Of a stretch of 64,000 nucleotides of DNA, positions 55,782-64,000 are shown piece by piece. How positions within the stretch are numbered: the stretch's first letter is position 1; the number at the start of each line of letters is the position of its first letter. Under the pieces are notes generated by a model. It was not told the origin of the DNA. It was given only the letters and a program-made list of their open reading frames with translations, and made no database searches. Both the position numbers and the translations under genes were made by a program. Source of the stretch: Protula sp. h YS-2021 (lineage: Eukaryota > Annelida > Polychaeta > Sabellida > Serpulidae); NCBI GenBank assembly GCA_949752745.1, contig OX457025.1, positions 97,963,804 through 98,027,803 of the forward strand, in the 5' to 3' direction.

Positions 55782-55943
55782 CCACTTTTAATGGGTTCCC
55801 TTCCAGTAATATTTACCACGCAATATAAAAAAGAACTTTTTGAGGTACTGTTCAAGATACTCTAACCCTTCCATCCATCCTATGGCCAATCAGAATGCCC
55901 GAGACGTCGTCTGCTAGTCTCGTATAAACGACATTCCCTTTTT
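55782..55943 (+). repeat. DIRS B inverted terminal repeat (3' end of element)
   Basis: From CTCCACTTTTAATGGG to ACGACATTCCCTTTTT it is the reverse complement of 63494-63655, with a base or so of uncertainty at each edge. The outer 59 bases to 55723 are specific to this end. Confidence 0.88.
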
Positions 55944-56010
55944 AGCCCCAAAAGGCGGTAAAACACGCCCAGGCTAGTTGGGGATGGATGGGACGGGTTA
56001 AAATCAAAGT

Positions 56011-56123
56011 TAAAAGTGGAGAACGCGAATTGCGCTTTTACTCGTAAAAGCTCGTTTTACGAAATAAAACGATAGTTTTACTTCGCAAAAGCTTTGAATT
56101 CGCTTATCTCCACTTTTAATGGG
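56011..56123 (+). repeat. DIRS B internal complementary region
   Basis: Bases 56011-56078 are the reverse complement of the outer left terminus (55723-55790). Bases 56076-56123 are the reverse complement of the outer right terminus (63642-63689). The geometry is the same as in DIRS A. Confidence 0.9.
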
Positions 56124-57296
56124 ACTTGAGTCCGGAGCAGGGGAGCCTGCCATTCTTGAACTGCCCAAAAAGGTCGCGAATTACACTATGGCTTGTAAAA
56201 GCTCATTGCATATAGGCGAGGAGTGCTGTGCACTCGACGCAAAGAAGAAATAAAACTTGTCAGCTAAGTTTCAATTCTTTTAATGATTTCCTAAATAAAG
56301 TCCGGAGGCGTACCATTCCGGTCTTTCAACATAAGGTAAATCGTAACAAAGTAAAAAATATCACAGCAACTGTCAGTTGAGATGAGAAGGCTTCCAACCA
56401 TGCCATCATCTTTTTTTTGAGAACTATCACCATCCCCCTCCAACCGCCCACCGGATGGATCCCTTCCTCAAGTTCTCACTATTCACTTGCTATGTATTGA
56501 TGAACAATTAGGTTTATTTAGAAGTACTACAAAACGATCGTAAATCCATAGGAATTACGCAAATAAACTCTTTGACACTTCTAGTACAGTGACTGAAGTG
56601 TCTTACAAGACATGCAATTCAAACTTGAAAAAGAAAGCGAGTCCGCTGTCTAACTTTTCTTCTTCTCATTTGATAAATTACCACGTTTATTTGAAATAAA
56701 CTCATAGCGATTGACTAGATAGTACTAAAACTACTGTAAATCGTCATAAAATGAAAAACAGAAAAAATTTTGCTTATTTATGACTGTTTTCCTATATGGG
56801 GCCGTTATGGTCCCATAAGCCCATAATGACACTATGGTACCTCATACCATGAACCATAAACCGGCTTTCGGCCTTCCGGCTACAACGGGTGTACGGTCAC
56901 TGGGTACGTCTGGGACCGACATGGTCCCCCCCCCTTTCTTTCTGAAAAACATGAAGAAAGGAGATCAAAACTTAAGCATCCGAGTAGCCGTAAGACCGAA
57001 GACTGGGCTGTACTCATTACACATGCGATCCTGAACACTTCGGAGTAAATAAATGCTTAATTAAACATAACCGTCCAGCGTTCGTCCGTAACTTAATATA
57101 AGCACGAACCGAAATGGTCCAAAGGACCTGAGCGAAAGGCGAAATGTTCAGAGTAAGAAGGAAAGACCTTCTTGTAGGTTGTTACTTTCGTGGCTTGTTG
57201 TTGTTGTTACTGTTCCCATTACGGCCCTTGGAGAAGTTACTCTTGTGCTTGCCCTTGTTCTTAAACTTGGGAGAAGCATTCCTACAACAGAAACAC
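56124..57296 (-). other. DIRS B 3' non-coding region
   Basis: Contains CCATAA/TTATGG and GGTCCC-type palindromes (56795-56930), a poly-C tract at 56925, and a lysine/asparagine-like AT-rich stretch. No gene. Confidence 0.55.
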
Positions 57297-60254
57297 TCAG
57301 CCTGTAATGGTCGTTTCTGAAGCCACGAACGGTCCTAATGAATATAAGCCAGACAATTCATCTTGAGAAAAATCTTTCAGATAGTATTTAACAAACGAGT
57401 TGGGGGAAACCCAACAACCTGTTTTTAATATATCCGAAAGGGACACGTTGCGTACCGCCCTGAGGGAATTGGCTACTTGCCTTACCTGATGGGCTTTGAT
57501 GTTTGATTCCCCTAACGGGTTAGGGTCGATTTGTGCATCGTCATAGGCTGCCAAAATGATCCTTTTAATATAATTTGAGATCGACTGTTTCGAAAGATCT
57601 TTGTTAAATTTCGGCATAAACGAAATGATGAGAGCCTTCTGATTATCTGATCGGTAGGCCTCTGACATTTCCAAATACTGTTGCAGCGCTTTGACGGGAC
57701 ACAAAGAGACCAGACCGTCTGAGTCGGGGTCATCTGGTAGGGATGGGAGAGTAATGTGATCGAACGTTCCCATCCCTTGGGTCATGATGTGGGTTTTTCC
57801 CATGAATCCTGCTCTAGGGACTAGGGTGACCTTCTCCCATGTACCCTTATCTTTATTTACCTTTCTGTCTAGGGCATGGATTTCGCCTCTTCTTTTGCCC
57901 GAAGCTAAGGCCAATAAAAACGTGAATCTTAATGTTGCGTTTTTTGCTGAAATCACGTCCTTACTAAATATATCTGGGCGCTGAAGATACTGTAAGACTA
58001 TTGATAAATCCCACTGCGCTATGTTGGATGGGCAGGGTGGGGAGCTTACTTTAAAATGTCTTACTAGCTGTGATAGGGAAGTATCTTCGCCCGGGTCGTA
58101 GCCTGTAGACGCTTTGAGTCTTGACCCTATAGCGGCCCTATAGCCCTCGATGGAACTTACCTTTAATTTCACCTCCGTGAAAAGGTGATCGAGGAAATCC
58201 GCTACCACTGCTGGGCTAGCCTGAAACGGATCTAGCTTAGAAGTGCTACACCAAGCGGCAAATTTATTCCACTGCGACCTGTAAACTTTGGCCGTTGAAC
58301 CCTTGTGACTGTTTACTATTTTCTCTCTCACCTGCTTAGAAAAACCCTTGTTTTTCAGAAAGGACTGGTCAGACACCATAGGTGGAGGTTCAGTAAGCGA
58401 GGGGAGGGGTGGAAGTGATGCCAATGGGGTTGTGATAGCAACTCGTTGTGGCATGGGATCGGTATCGACCTTACTACCTTGCAATGGAGTAGGAGGGCGA
58501 ACCATGGGGCTTCCGGTGTCCATGGGGCAATGAGTAATAGGAACGGTGGTTTCAACTCGATTACTCTCTGCAGGACTTGCCCTAAGATTGCTTGTGGGGG
58601 AAAGGCATACAGTACCTCGTCCCGTGGCCACTGACAATTGAGAGCGTCTACTGCCCAAGCTGCTGGGTCCGGGCAAGGAGACACGTACCGGGGAAGTTGG
58701 GTGGTCATCGCGTTTGCAAACAGATCCAGAGTCGGGGCACCCCATGGGGATTGGTGTGTCACCCACTGAAAGGACCGAGGGGATAGGCACCACTCGGTGT
58801 TGATAACTTGACCCTGTCTGGAGGCTAAGTCCGCTAGGACGTTTAATTTCCCGGCCAGGTGACGGGCGGAAACGGTCACCTGTTCCTCCCTGGCCTTTGA
58901 AAGAATTTGGAATGCAAGTTTGGACAGGGATCGTGATTTGGTGCCCCCCTGCTTGTTGAGGTAAGCTATGGCTGTGGAGTTGTCTAACCGAAAAAGGACT
59001 GCCTTGTTTCTGAGTTGGTTGGTCAGCTTGATTAGGGCAATCCAGACCACCCGAAGCTCCAGCCAGTTTATGTGGTAGGACTGAAGCGAGGGTGGCCATT
59101 TGCCCTTCCATACCTGACCATTCCAATAAATTCCCCACCCCGCATGGGACGCATCGGTCTGAATCTCTATCTCCGGGGTGGGGGGCTGAAATGGCATTCC
59201 TTCGGACATAATTAGAACATCGCACCACCACTGTAGGGCTTGTAGGGTTACCTGTGAAACTTGCATCCTCGCTGCGGGTGAACGACCCTGATGCAACGCC
59301 CATCTTACCTGGCTTTGAAATGGCCTGTAATGGAGACGGCCCAGGGGGACTGTCTTCTCTGTTGCCACTAACAGGCCGAGGAGCGATTCCATGGCCTGTA
59401 ATCTCACCTTCTTTCCTGGGGAAATACCTTTTATGGCATCTGCAATTCTCTGGCGGCGTTCTGGCGTAGGGAACGCCTTTGCTATTGCCAGATCCCAAAA
59501 CTCCCCTAGAAAGGTAATGGACTGTTTGGGGGTTAGTTCGGACTTGGCTAGGTTTACTACTAGACCTACCTCTAGTGCCTTGCGAACTAAAGACATTGTA
59601 TGATTCTCGGTTACCTGCCTGTCTTGATTCGCCAGAAACCAGTCGTCCAGATACTGAAAGACTAACATCCCTTCTAGCCGTGCCCATGTTTTCAGTACTT
59701 TCATGACCTTGGAGAAAACGTACGGGGCCGTAGCCAGACCGAAGGGAAGTGCCAGAAACCAAAATCGTCTTTTCCCTACTTGAAAGGCTAGAAATTTTCT
59801 TGCCGAGCGATGGAGAGGAATATGGAGGTAAGCATCGGAGAGATCTATGGAGGTACCCCACATCCCTTCCCGTAATGACCCTTTTATCACCTGGGCCGTG
59901 TCCATCTGAAAGGTGATCACTCGGAGAAAACCGTTTATGGGGGAAAGGTCGATTACCAGCCTCCACCCTCCGGATTTCTTGGGAACCAGAAAAACTCTGC
60001 TGAAAAAACCCATTTGATTTTCTGGCATTTCCTCTATCGCCTGTTTTTGAGACAAGCTCAGTAGCATTTCTTGGAGAGCTCGGTCTTTTTCTGACCCCTT
60101 GGCGTAAGAGGTGACTAGTTGTCTTGGCGCATGGGCGGTTAGGGGAATAGGGCACCTGAGCCCGTTCCGGTCTCGTTTGAAAGGTAGGGAGTAACCTCTC
60201 TTTAACCAACGTACTACCCTTCGAGACGCCCCCATTTCTGCCCATTGCTGCCAA
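57297..60254 (-). CDS. DIRS B ORF3, tyrosine recombinase
   Basis: The recombinase domain fills the C-terminal third: catalytic Arg near 788 (ALASGKRRGEIHAL), His922 and Arg925 (AHQVRQVANS), Trp948 (TGCW) and Tyr957/958 (FVKYYLKDF). It is about four-fifths identical to DIRS A in this part by eye. The preceding 640 codons overlap the RT frame and show no domain. It shares its frame with ORF1: the TAG of ORF1 and 42 sense codons precede the first Met, all open. A readthrough fusion is possible, as is independent initiation nearer the domain. Confidence 0.88.
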   Translation of the reverse strand: MAAMGRNGGVSKGSTLVKERLLPTFQTRPERAQVPYSPNRPCAKTTSHLLRQGVRKRPSSPRNATELVSKTGDRGNARKSNGFFQQSFSGSQEIRRVEAGNRPFPHKRFSPSDHLSDGHGPGDKRVITGRDVGYLHRSLRCLPPYSSPSLGKKISSLSSREKTILVSGTSLRSGYGPVRFLQGHESTENMGTARRDVSLSVSGRLVSGESRQAGNRESYNVFSSQGTRGRSSSKPSQVRTNPQTVHYLSRGVLGSGNSKGVPYARTPPENCRCHKRYFPRKEGEITGHGIAPRPVSGNREDSPPGPSPLQAISKPGKMGVASGSFTRSEDASFTGNPTSPTVVVRCSNYVRRNAISAPHPGDRDSDRCVPCGVGNLLEWSGMEGQMATLASVLPHKLAGASGGLDCPNQADQPTQKQGSPFSVRQLHSHSLPQQAGGHQITIPVQTCIPNSFKGQGGTGDRFRPSPGREIKRPSGLSLQTGSSYQHRVVPIPSVLSVGDTPIPMGCPDSGSVCKRDDHPTSPVRVSLPGPSSLGSRRSQLSVATGRGTVCLSPTSNLRASPAESNRVETTVPITHCPMDTGSPMVRPPTPLQGSKVDTDPMPQRVAITTPLASLPPLPSLTEPPPMVSDQSFLKNKGFSKQVREKIVNSHKGSTAKVYRSQWNKFAAWCSTSKLDPFQASPAVVADFLDHLFTEVKLKVSSIEGYRAAIGSRLKASTGYDPGEDTSLSQLVRHFKVSSPPCPSNIAQWDLSIVLQYLQRPDIFSKDVISAKNATLRFTFLLALASGKRRGEIHALDRKVNKDKGTWEKVTLVPRAGFMGKTHIMTQGMGTFDHITLPSLPDDPDSDGLVSLCPVKALQQYLEMSEAYRSDNQKALIISFMPKFNKDLSKQSISNYIKRIILAAYDDAQIDPNPLGESNIKAHQVRQVANSLRAVRNVSLSDILKTGCWVSPNSFVKYYLKDFSQDELSGLYSLGPFVASETTITG

Positions 60255-60469
60255 AACTTTCCTAGTCTTCCTCCTACGGGCAAGGAGGCGTTTAAGGAAA
60301 GTAAATTTTCCAAGTCTCTTAAGTTTGCTAAAGTATCGCCAGGAGATAAGGGAATCTCGTGACGGTACTTTGGTTGGCTGCTACCTGAACGACTGTGGAG
60401 CCGGACCCTCTGTCTTGCTGCCGGGGCTGGGTTTCGGTTTCTTGACAGGGGGCTGTTGTGGCTGCGCAC
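58355..60469 (-). CDS. DIRS B ORF2, reverse transcriptase / RNase H
   Basis: RT motifs: SGGWRLVIDLSPI, TSIDLSDAYLHIP (Asp about 209), LPFGLATAPYVF and FQYLDDW (Asp pair 275-276). RNase H residues follow at about 439 (IQTDAS), 471 (NWLELR), 496 (RLDNST) and 547 (VLADLAS). The conserved start is GSSQPKYR at about 60385, in the +1 frame relative to ORF1, again exactly at the ORF1 stop. The 28 upstream codons differ from those in A and are probably not translated. Confidence 0.9.
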   Translation of the reverse strand: MRSHNSPLSRNRNPAPAARQRVRLHSRSGSSQPKYRHEIPLSPGDTLANLRDLENLLSLNASLPVGGRLGKFWQQWAEMGASRRVVRWLKRGYSLPFKRDRNGLRCPIPLTAHAPRQLVTSYAKGSEKDRALQEMLLSLSQKQAIEEMPENQMGFFSRVFLVPKKSGGWRLVIDLSPINGFLRVITFQMDTAQVIKGSLREGMWGTSIDLSDAYLHIPLHRSARKFLAFQVGKRRFWFLALPFGLATAPYVFSKVMKVLKTWARLEGMLVFQYLDDWFLANQDRQVTENHTMSLVRKALEVGLVVNLAKSELTPKQSITFLGEFWDLAIAKAFPTPERRQRIADAIKGISPGKKVRLQAMESLLGLLVATEKTVPLGRLHYRPFQSQVRWALHQGRSPAARMQVSQVTLQALQWWCDVLIMSEGMPFQPPTPEIEIQTDASHAGWGIYWNGQVWKGKWPPSLQSYHINWLELRVVWIALIKLTNQLRNKAVLFRLDNSTAIAYLNKQGGTKSRSLSKLAFQILSKAREEQVTVSARHLAGKLNVLADLASRQGQVINTEWCLSPRSFQWVTHQSPWGAPTLDLFANAMTTQLPRYVSPCPDPAAWAVDALNCQWPRDEVLYAFPPQAILGQVLQRVIELKPPFLLLIAPWTPEAPWFALLLHCKVVRSIPIPCHNELLSQPHWHHFHPSPRLLNLHLWCLTSPF
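60363..60387 (-). promoter_or_regulatory. Candidate recoding signal at the ORF1 stop of DIRS B
   Basis: Reads TTC AGG TAG CAG CCA ACC. It shares an uninterrupted 25-nt identity with DIRS A across the stop although the surrounding protein sequences differ, and it matches the UAG-CAR-YYA readthrough context. Confidence 0.5.
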
Positions 60470-62618
60470 TCGGCTTAGACGGTGCTGGAGAGGACTGTTG
60501 TGGTCTCTTCCTCTTCAGTGGACGTTTGAAGGAGGAGCGAGACATCCTGGACATCAGGGCATAATCTTGCGAAAGCGAACGACTTTCCTGGTTCACCCTC
60601 TCTATCTCGGCGGGAGGAAATAGTTCTCGTTCCTCCAGGATAGGGGCATGACGCAGGTCCCGCAAACCTTTGACACTAGACCAGCAGTGCTGGAGAAAGG
60701 CATCTCGACGTAAGTAGACCATTGAAGTCATCAAAAAAGTGGAAAGTTTGACCACGTCTCGGGTAGCTAAGGCCAGGCATTCCATCAATTTAGCAGACAC
60801 GGGATCACTAAGGCGAAGTTCTTCCCAACGCGACTTTAGTGCTTTAAGTGCATGATCTTGAAAAGACATAATGTTCAGGATGTGGCGAGAAGACGCCTCG
60901 ATGGTCTTTGCGTCTTTCTCCACTAATGGAATGTCTGAGTCACTACGCACTGTGGGCATCCAGACTGTACGCTTCACGGGCTGCTCCAGTGCCTCTAGGG
61001 GAATTTTTTCATCCGCTGACCGATATGGTCCTGGTCGTACTGAGCAATGTTTAGATAAATGGAAACGCGACAACGTGCGACCCTCACCGGCGTCCATCTT
61101 CTTGAACTCTTTCGCGCGGACCGTGACAGCATGAGCAATGCCCTCACTGGTGGCTAGTGCGATAAACGAGTCCTGTTGTGGTGGAGCTGCCTGAGATGTC
61201 ATCCGAATGGGCGGATCCTCCTTATCTAAATTTGGGGAGCCACAGGAGACCTCTGCTAAGCGGGCTATCTCTTGAATGGCATCCCTGAACGGCACGTCTT
61301 CTGGTGCAATCGTAGAAGCAGAACTCGAGGGGGCCGCGTCCTCGACCGATGGGGCAAGATCTGGTGGAGAGGGAGTACGGATGGGCCGTCTGCCCGCTGC
61401 CGCTGGATCTCTCCAAAGTCGATGCCCTTGGCCGGGAGAACGCACCTGCTCCACTGCCCGTAACGGTAAATGACAACGGGAATGTACTGACGTACCCTCG
61501 GATTCTTCTTCCCCGTCTTCCACCTCCGACTCCTGTTCATCAGATGCTGCTTCTGGGAGTTGGGATTGTGAAAAATGTGACATGTGGGGTTCCCCTACTG
61601 GGGTGTAAATTTCTTTCTCCCTGTTGCTTGGGACTGCTGCTAGGGGAGAATTTTCCATCGGCCCGATTTCCTCATCATCTTCCAGCAATGCGGAGACTTG
61701 GCCCGAAAGGGGCACGCCCACGGAATCCTCCTCGCTGATGGTGACCGTTTCGGGAATATCCACGTTAGAGTCCAGCGGGAGGTGAGGTACAGGCGAGCCC
61801 GATATCGCTGCCACTGACTGAATTTCCGGAGGAGGACGAGAAACCGTAGCTGATGGTTTAGGCTTTTGCCTTTGACTAAGCAGACTCTCCTGCTTCTGAA
61901 CTTGACTCTGTAAATCCAAAAGTTGTTTTTGCAGTTGCGATTGCATAGACAAAAACGCTGAAAATTCACTCGGGAGACGCTGCAGCTGAGGAGGGGGGGA
62001 TAAGTCCTCTCGCGGGGGAATGCCTAACTGGCCTGTAAACGCCGAAAGTACTGTTCCCGTATCCTTATGCGTTAAAGTCACTTGTTCCTCAGACGGGGAC
62101 TTAAACGCCCCTCCTGGACTGCCACTGGGTTTCACTCTAGGAGGTGAGGCCCATGCCTCGCGGAGACGATCCCGTTCTTGCCCTTCCGGGATGTCCAATT
62201 CTGCTACAGTCTCAGAAAATGCACGTCCTTTACTCTTGGACTTTTTATGTCTCTTAACTGGCGTAGCGGATTCCGATTCTGCACCAGTGTCTACGTGTAC
62301 GGGGGTGGAGACCTGGCCCAGAATAACGGAGCTAGCCTTCTTCATGGTATCACGAATAAATTCACGAGTAACAAACGAAGCTGACGAAAGGAATTTGCGC
62401 TTATCCCTCCTGCGCTCGTTCTTGGTCCTATTCCGTAATAGGACTTTCCAATCCTCTGGAGAAAGATGTAGACACTCGCCACACTGGCTGTCTGGCTCAC
62501 ACAGAGGTATTCCACTATTCCGTCTACAGCGGTCGCAGATGGAGTGGGGGTTACACGCGGTTGGAGGATGGATACACTGAGGCAGTAACGGTGGAGAATG
62601 TAGACTGGCCTCTGTCAT
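60381..62618 (-). CDS. DIRS B ORF1, gag-like protein, 745 aa
   Basis: Start at 62618 (MTEASLHSPP) is supported by the matching start in DIRS A and by the acceptor-like GCTTGCATTTCAG ending two bases upstream. Cysteine pairs CDRCRRN and CGECLHL sit in the N-terminus. A Gln-rich probable coiled coil (QLQKQLLDLQSQVQKQ) and an acidic Ser/Glu-rich middle follow. The C-terminal region (VSAKLMECLALATRDVVK and FLQHCWSSVKGLRDLRHAP) is nearly the same as in A. The end is basic and Pro/Gln-rich. Presumed structural protein of the particle; no enzymatic motif seen. Confidence 0.85.
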   Translation of the reverse strand: MTEASLHSPPLLPQCIHPPTACNPHSICDRCRRNSGIPLCEPDSQCGECLHLSPEDWKVLLRNRTKNERRRDKRKFLSSASFVTREFIRDTMKKASSVILGQVSTPVHVDTGAESESATPVKRHKKSKSKGRAFSETVAELDIPEGQERDRLREAWASPPRVKPSGSPGGAFKSPSEEQVTLTHKDTGTVLSAFTGQLGIPPREDLSPPPQLQRLPSEFSAFLSMQSQLQKQLLDLQSQVQKQESLLSQRQKPKPSATVSRPPPEIQSVAAISGSPVPHLPLDSNVDIPETVTISEEDSVGVPLSGQVSALLEDDEEIGPMENSPLAAVPSNREKEIYTPVGEPHMSHFSQSQLPEAASDEQESEVEDGEEESEGTSVHSRCHLPLRAVEQVRSPGQGHRLWRDPAAAGRRPIRTPSPPDLAPSVEDAAPSSSASTIAPEDVPFRDAIQEIARLAEVSCGSPNLDKEDPPIRMTSQAAPPQQDSFIALATSEGIAHAVTVRAKEFKKMDAGEGRTLSRFHLSKHCSVRPGPYRSADEKIPLEALEQPVKRTVWMPTVRSDSDIPLVEKDAKTIEASSRHILNIMSFQDHALKALKSRWEELRLSDPVSAKLMECLALATRDVVKLSTFLMTSMVYLRRDAFLQHCWSSVKGLRDLRHAPILEERELFPPAEIERVNQESRSLSQDYALMSRMSRSSFKRPLKRKRPQQSSPAPSKPSAQPQQPPVKKPKPSPGSKTEGPAPQSFR

Positions 62619-62620
62619 AT

Positions 62621-63425
62621 CTGAAATGCAAGCAGAGAAAAACAACGGTGAGAATATGTAGTATAAAACAACGCACAAAACTACATTTCTCCGTGCTTTG
62701 CTTCAACTGCAAGCTTTAACCTTCCAAGCTGTGTTTACAATTGCTTAAACACCGCAATAACTCGCTGGGTCTAAGGAAAGACGAAAAGAGATGCTTCCCG
62801 GAACGATAACGTTCCCGGGCCGTAACGGGCTGGACCGTAATGGCACCACCCGTGTCGGATATGGATCTCTCTTGCCTCAGATGCACCTGGGACCATCGGA
62901 CCGTAACGGGTTTTGTGAATCCCGTTGGACCAGAATGGTCTTCTCGCACCCGTGACCGTAAGACCACAAAGGGAAAACGGTCCTGGCAAAGAAAATGACC
63001 CTCAGACGTCACAGAAAACGTCTCTTTTCGTCGGAGAACGCTGTCAGACTTGCAGAACCTGCTCTACAAAGACTGAGAAGCGACCCATGGAGTAAAGCTT
63101 AAGCAAAAACTGGCCATTTCCGCGATGACACAGCTGGCTGGTAAAGCTTGGAGTCTGATCAGGTCCAGCAGCCTGAAAAGATCCTACTCCTAGACGAACT
63201 GAGGTGGAACTGGTAAGTTCCTCGATCTGAATGAAAGTGGAGAAAGAGGCGCACTTCTCGGGACTAGGAAAGTGTCTCCGTGATCGTGCAAACTCAACCT
63301 AATCAGACCGAAGAGTAAGATGGCGAATAAACACACTTCGGCTCCATAAATTTATCCCAACGCACAATAATAGATAAAACAATCCATTAGGCAGTGAATT
63401 AAGTAAAAAATGAAGCAATTCGCAC
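62621..63425 (-). other. Predicted leader intron of DIRS B
   Basis: Donor AAG|GTGCGA just inside the 5' terminal repeat; acceptor TTTCAG|AT two bases before the ORF1 ATG. Inside are CCGTAACGGG, GGACCGTAATGG and CCCGTTGGACC-type palindromes (62800-63000) and no gene. Confidence 0.5.
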
Positions 63426-63493
63426 CTTAAACCAGTTCCCTTGCTGCAAAAAACCGGCAGCACACAGAATGGCGTGTTGTATCGACGCCACGC

Positions 63494-63655
63494 AAAAAGG
63501 GAATGTCGTTTATACGAGACTAGCAGACGACGTCTCGGGCATTCTGATTGGCCATAGGATGGATGGAAGGGTTAGAGTATCTTGAACAGTACTTCAAAAA
63601 GTTCTTTTTTATATTGCGTGGTAAATATTACTGGAAGGGAACCCATTAAAAGTGG
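63494..63655 (-). repeat. DIRS B inverted terminal repeat (5' end of element)
   Basis: Reverse complement of 55782-55943. The bases beyond it to 63689 (GATAAGCGAATTCAAAGC onward) are specific to this end and are copied in the internal complementary region. Confidence 0.88.
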
Positions 63656-63689
63656 AGATAAGCGAATTCAAAGCTTTTGCGAAGTAAAA

Positions 63690-64000
63690 GTTCATTTTAC
63701 CAAAATATTGCAAAGCTGACAATCCGTCAAAGATAATGGTTTTATATCGAGTTAAACAAATCGGGTTTGATGTATTATAATATTATAATATTATAAGAGC
63801 AAATTTATTTCAGTGTTATATAAATAAAAAGAAAATTGAAATGTAAAAGGTTACATGTTGATGCCCTGAATACAAATGATAACAAAATGCGTTTATCAGG
63901 AATCATAAATTTGAGCATAAATATTAAAGTGATAATATACATTTGTTAAATGGGGCGTCAAATTACAGCAAAATAGTTCACGTTGTTGCAAAGAGAAACA
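63690..64000. other. AT-rich flank, no gene
   Basis: Intron or intergenic sequence after DIRS B, with a short TATTATAATATTATAATATT palindromic run near 63772-63796. Nothing else seen. Confidence 0.5.

Larger units (their letters stand above)
55723..63689 (-). mobile_element. DIRS-type tyrosine-recombinase retrotransposon B, full length
   Basis: Same architecture as DIRS A and also antisense to the BIR exons, but a distinct subfamily. The proteins are clearly related yet differ throughout, and the terminal repeats are different beyond the outermost 70 bases. All three ORFs are open. Length about 7.97 kb. No target duplication is expected for this class and none was noticed. Confidence 0.92.

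Overview
This window is eukaryotic nuclear DNA from an animal. Coding sequence is sparse and split by introns with GT/AG borders. Most recognisable genes belong to transposable elements, and the only clear host gene carries BIR (inhibitor-of-apoptosis) exons. DIRS-type retrotransposons, an ISL2EU-like THAP transposon, minisatellites and long homopolymeric G/C tracts together suggest a marine invertebrate, probably a lophotrochozoan such as a bivalve. That taxonomic guess is inference; no species-specific marker is visible.

Layout. Bases 1-17.8 kb are mostly gene-poor: a short tandem array, a block of TGACGTCA-like motifs, decayed fragments of a tyrosine recombinase, a possible gypsy integrase and a non-LTR reverse transcriptase, a perfect 982-bp tandem duplication (9976-11943), and several satellites. 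Bases 17.86-22.15 kb hold an almost complete ISL2EU-like DNA transposon. It has a THAP/DDE transposase on the plus strand and a convergent SAP-SWIM-YqaJ nuclease gene on the minus strand, between short inverted repeats. Each gene has one or two simple lesions. From 22.2 to 27.5 kb I see only degraded repeats. From 27.48 to 31.29 kb lies a 16-bp minisatellite interrupted by a 1.67-kb non-autonomous transposon with a TA target-site duplication.

The host locus begins at 32.36 kb with an exon encoding two BIR domains. Two further exons (43091-43305 and 55059-55231) together make another BIR, split by a phase-1 intron of 11.75 kb. All three exons are on the plus strand. I infer one IAP gene running off the right edge, but the first junction does not keep frame as I see it. 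The introns are filled with mobile DNA. A full-length DIRS element (A, 33582-41614) and a second, divergent one (B, 55723-63689) both lie antisense to the gene. A decayed third copy (C, 48.8-52.9 kb) is in sense orientation and is interrupted by a second copy of the 1.6-kb transposon.

DIRS A and B are each about 8 kb with intact gag-like, RT/RNase H and tyrosine-recombinase frames, inverted terminal repeats and an internal complementary region. Recombinase, reverse transcriptase and RNase H fit the DIRS replication route through a circular intermediate. The most interesting signals are a 25-nt stop-codon junction identical in A and B that matches the UAG-CAR-YYA readthrough context, a conserved predicted 5' leader intron in A, B and C, and a tRNA-Pro-like segment carried inside the 1.6-kb transposon.
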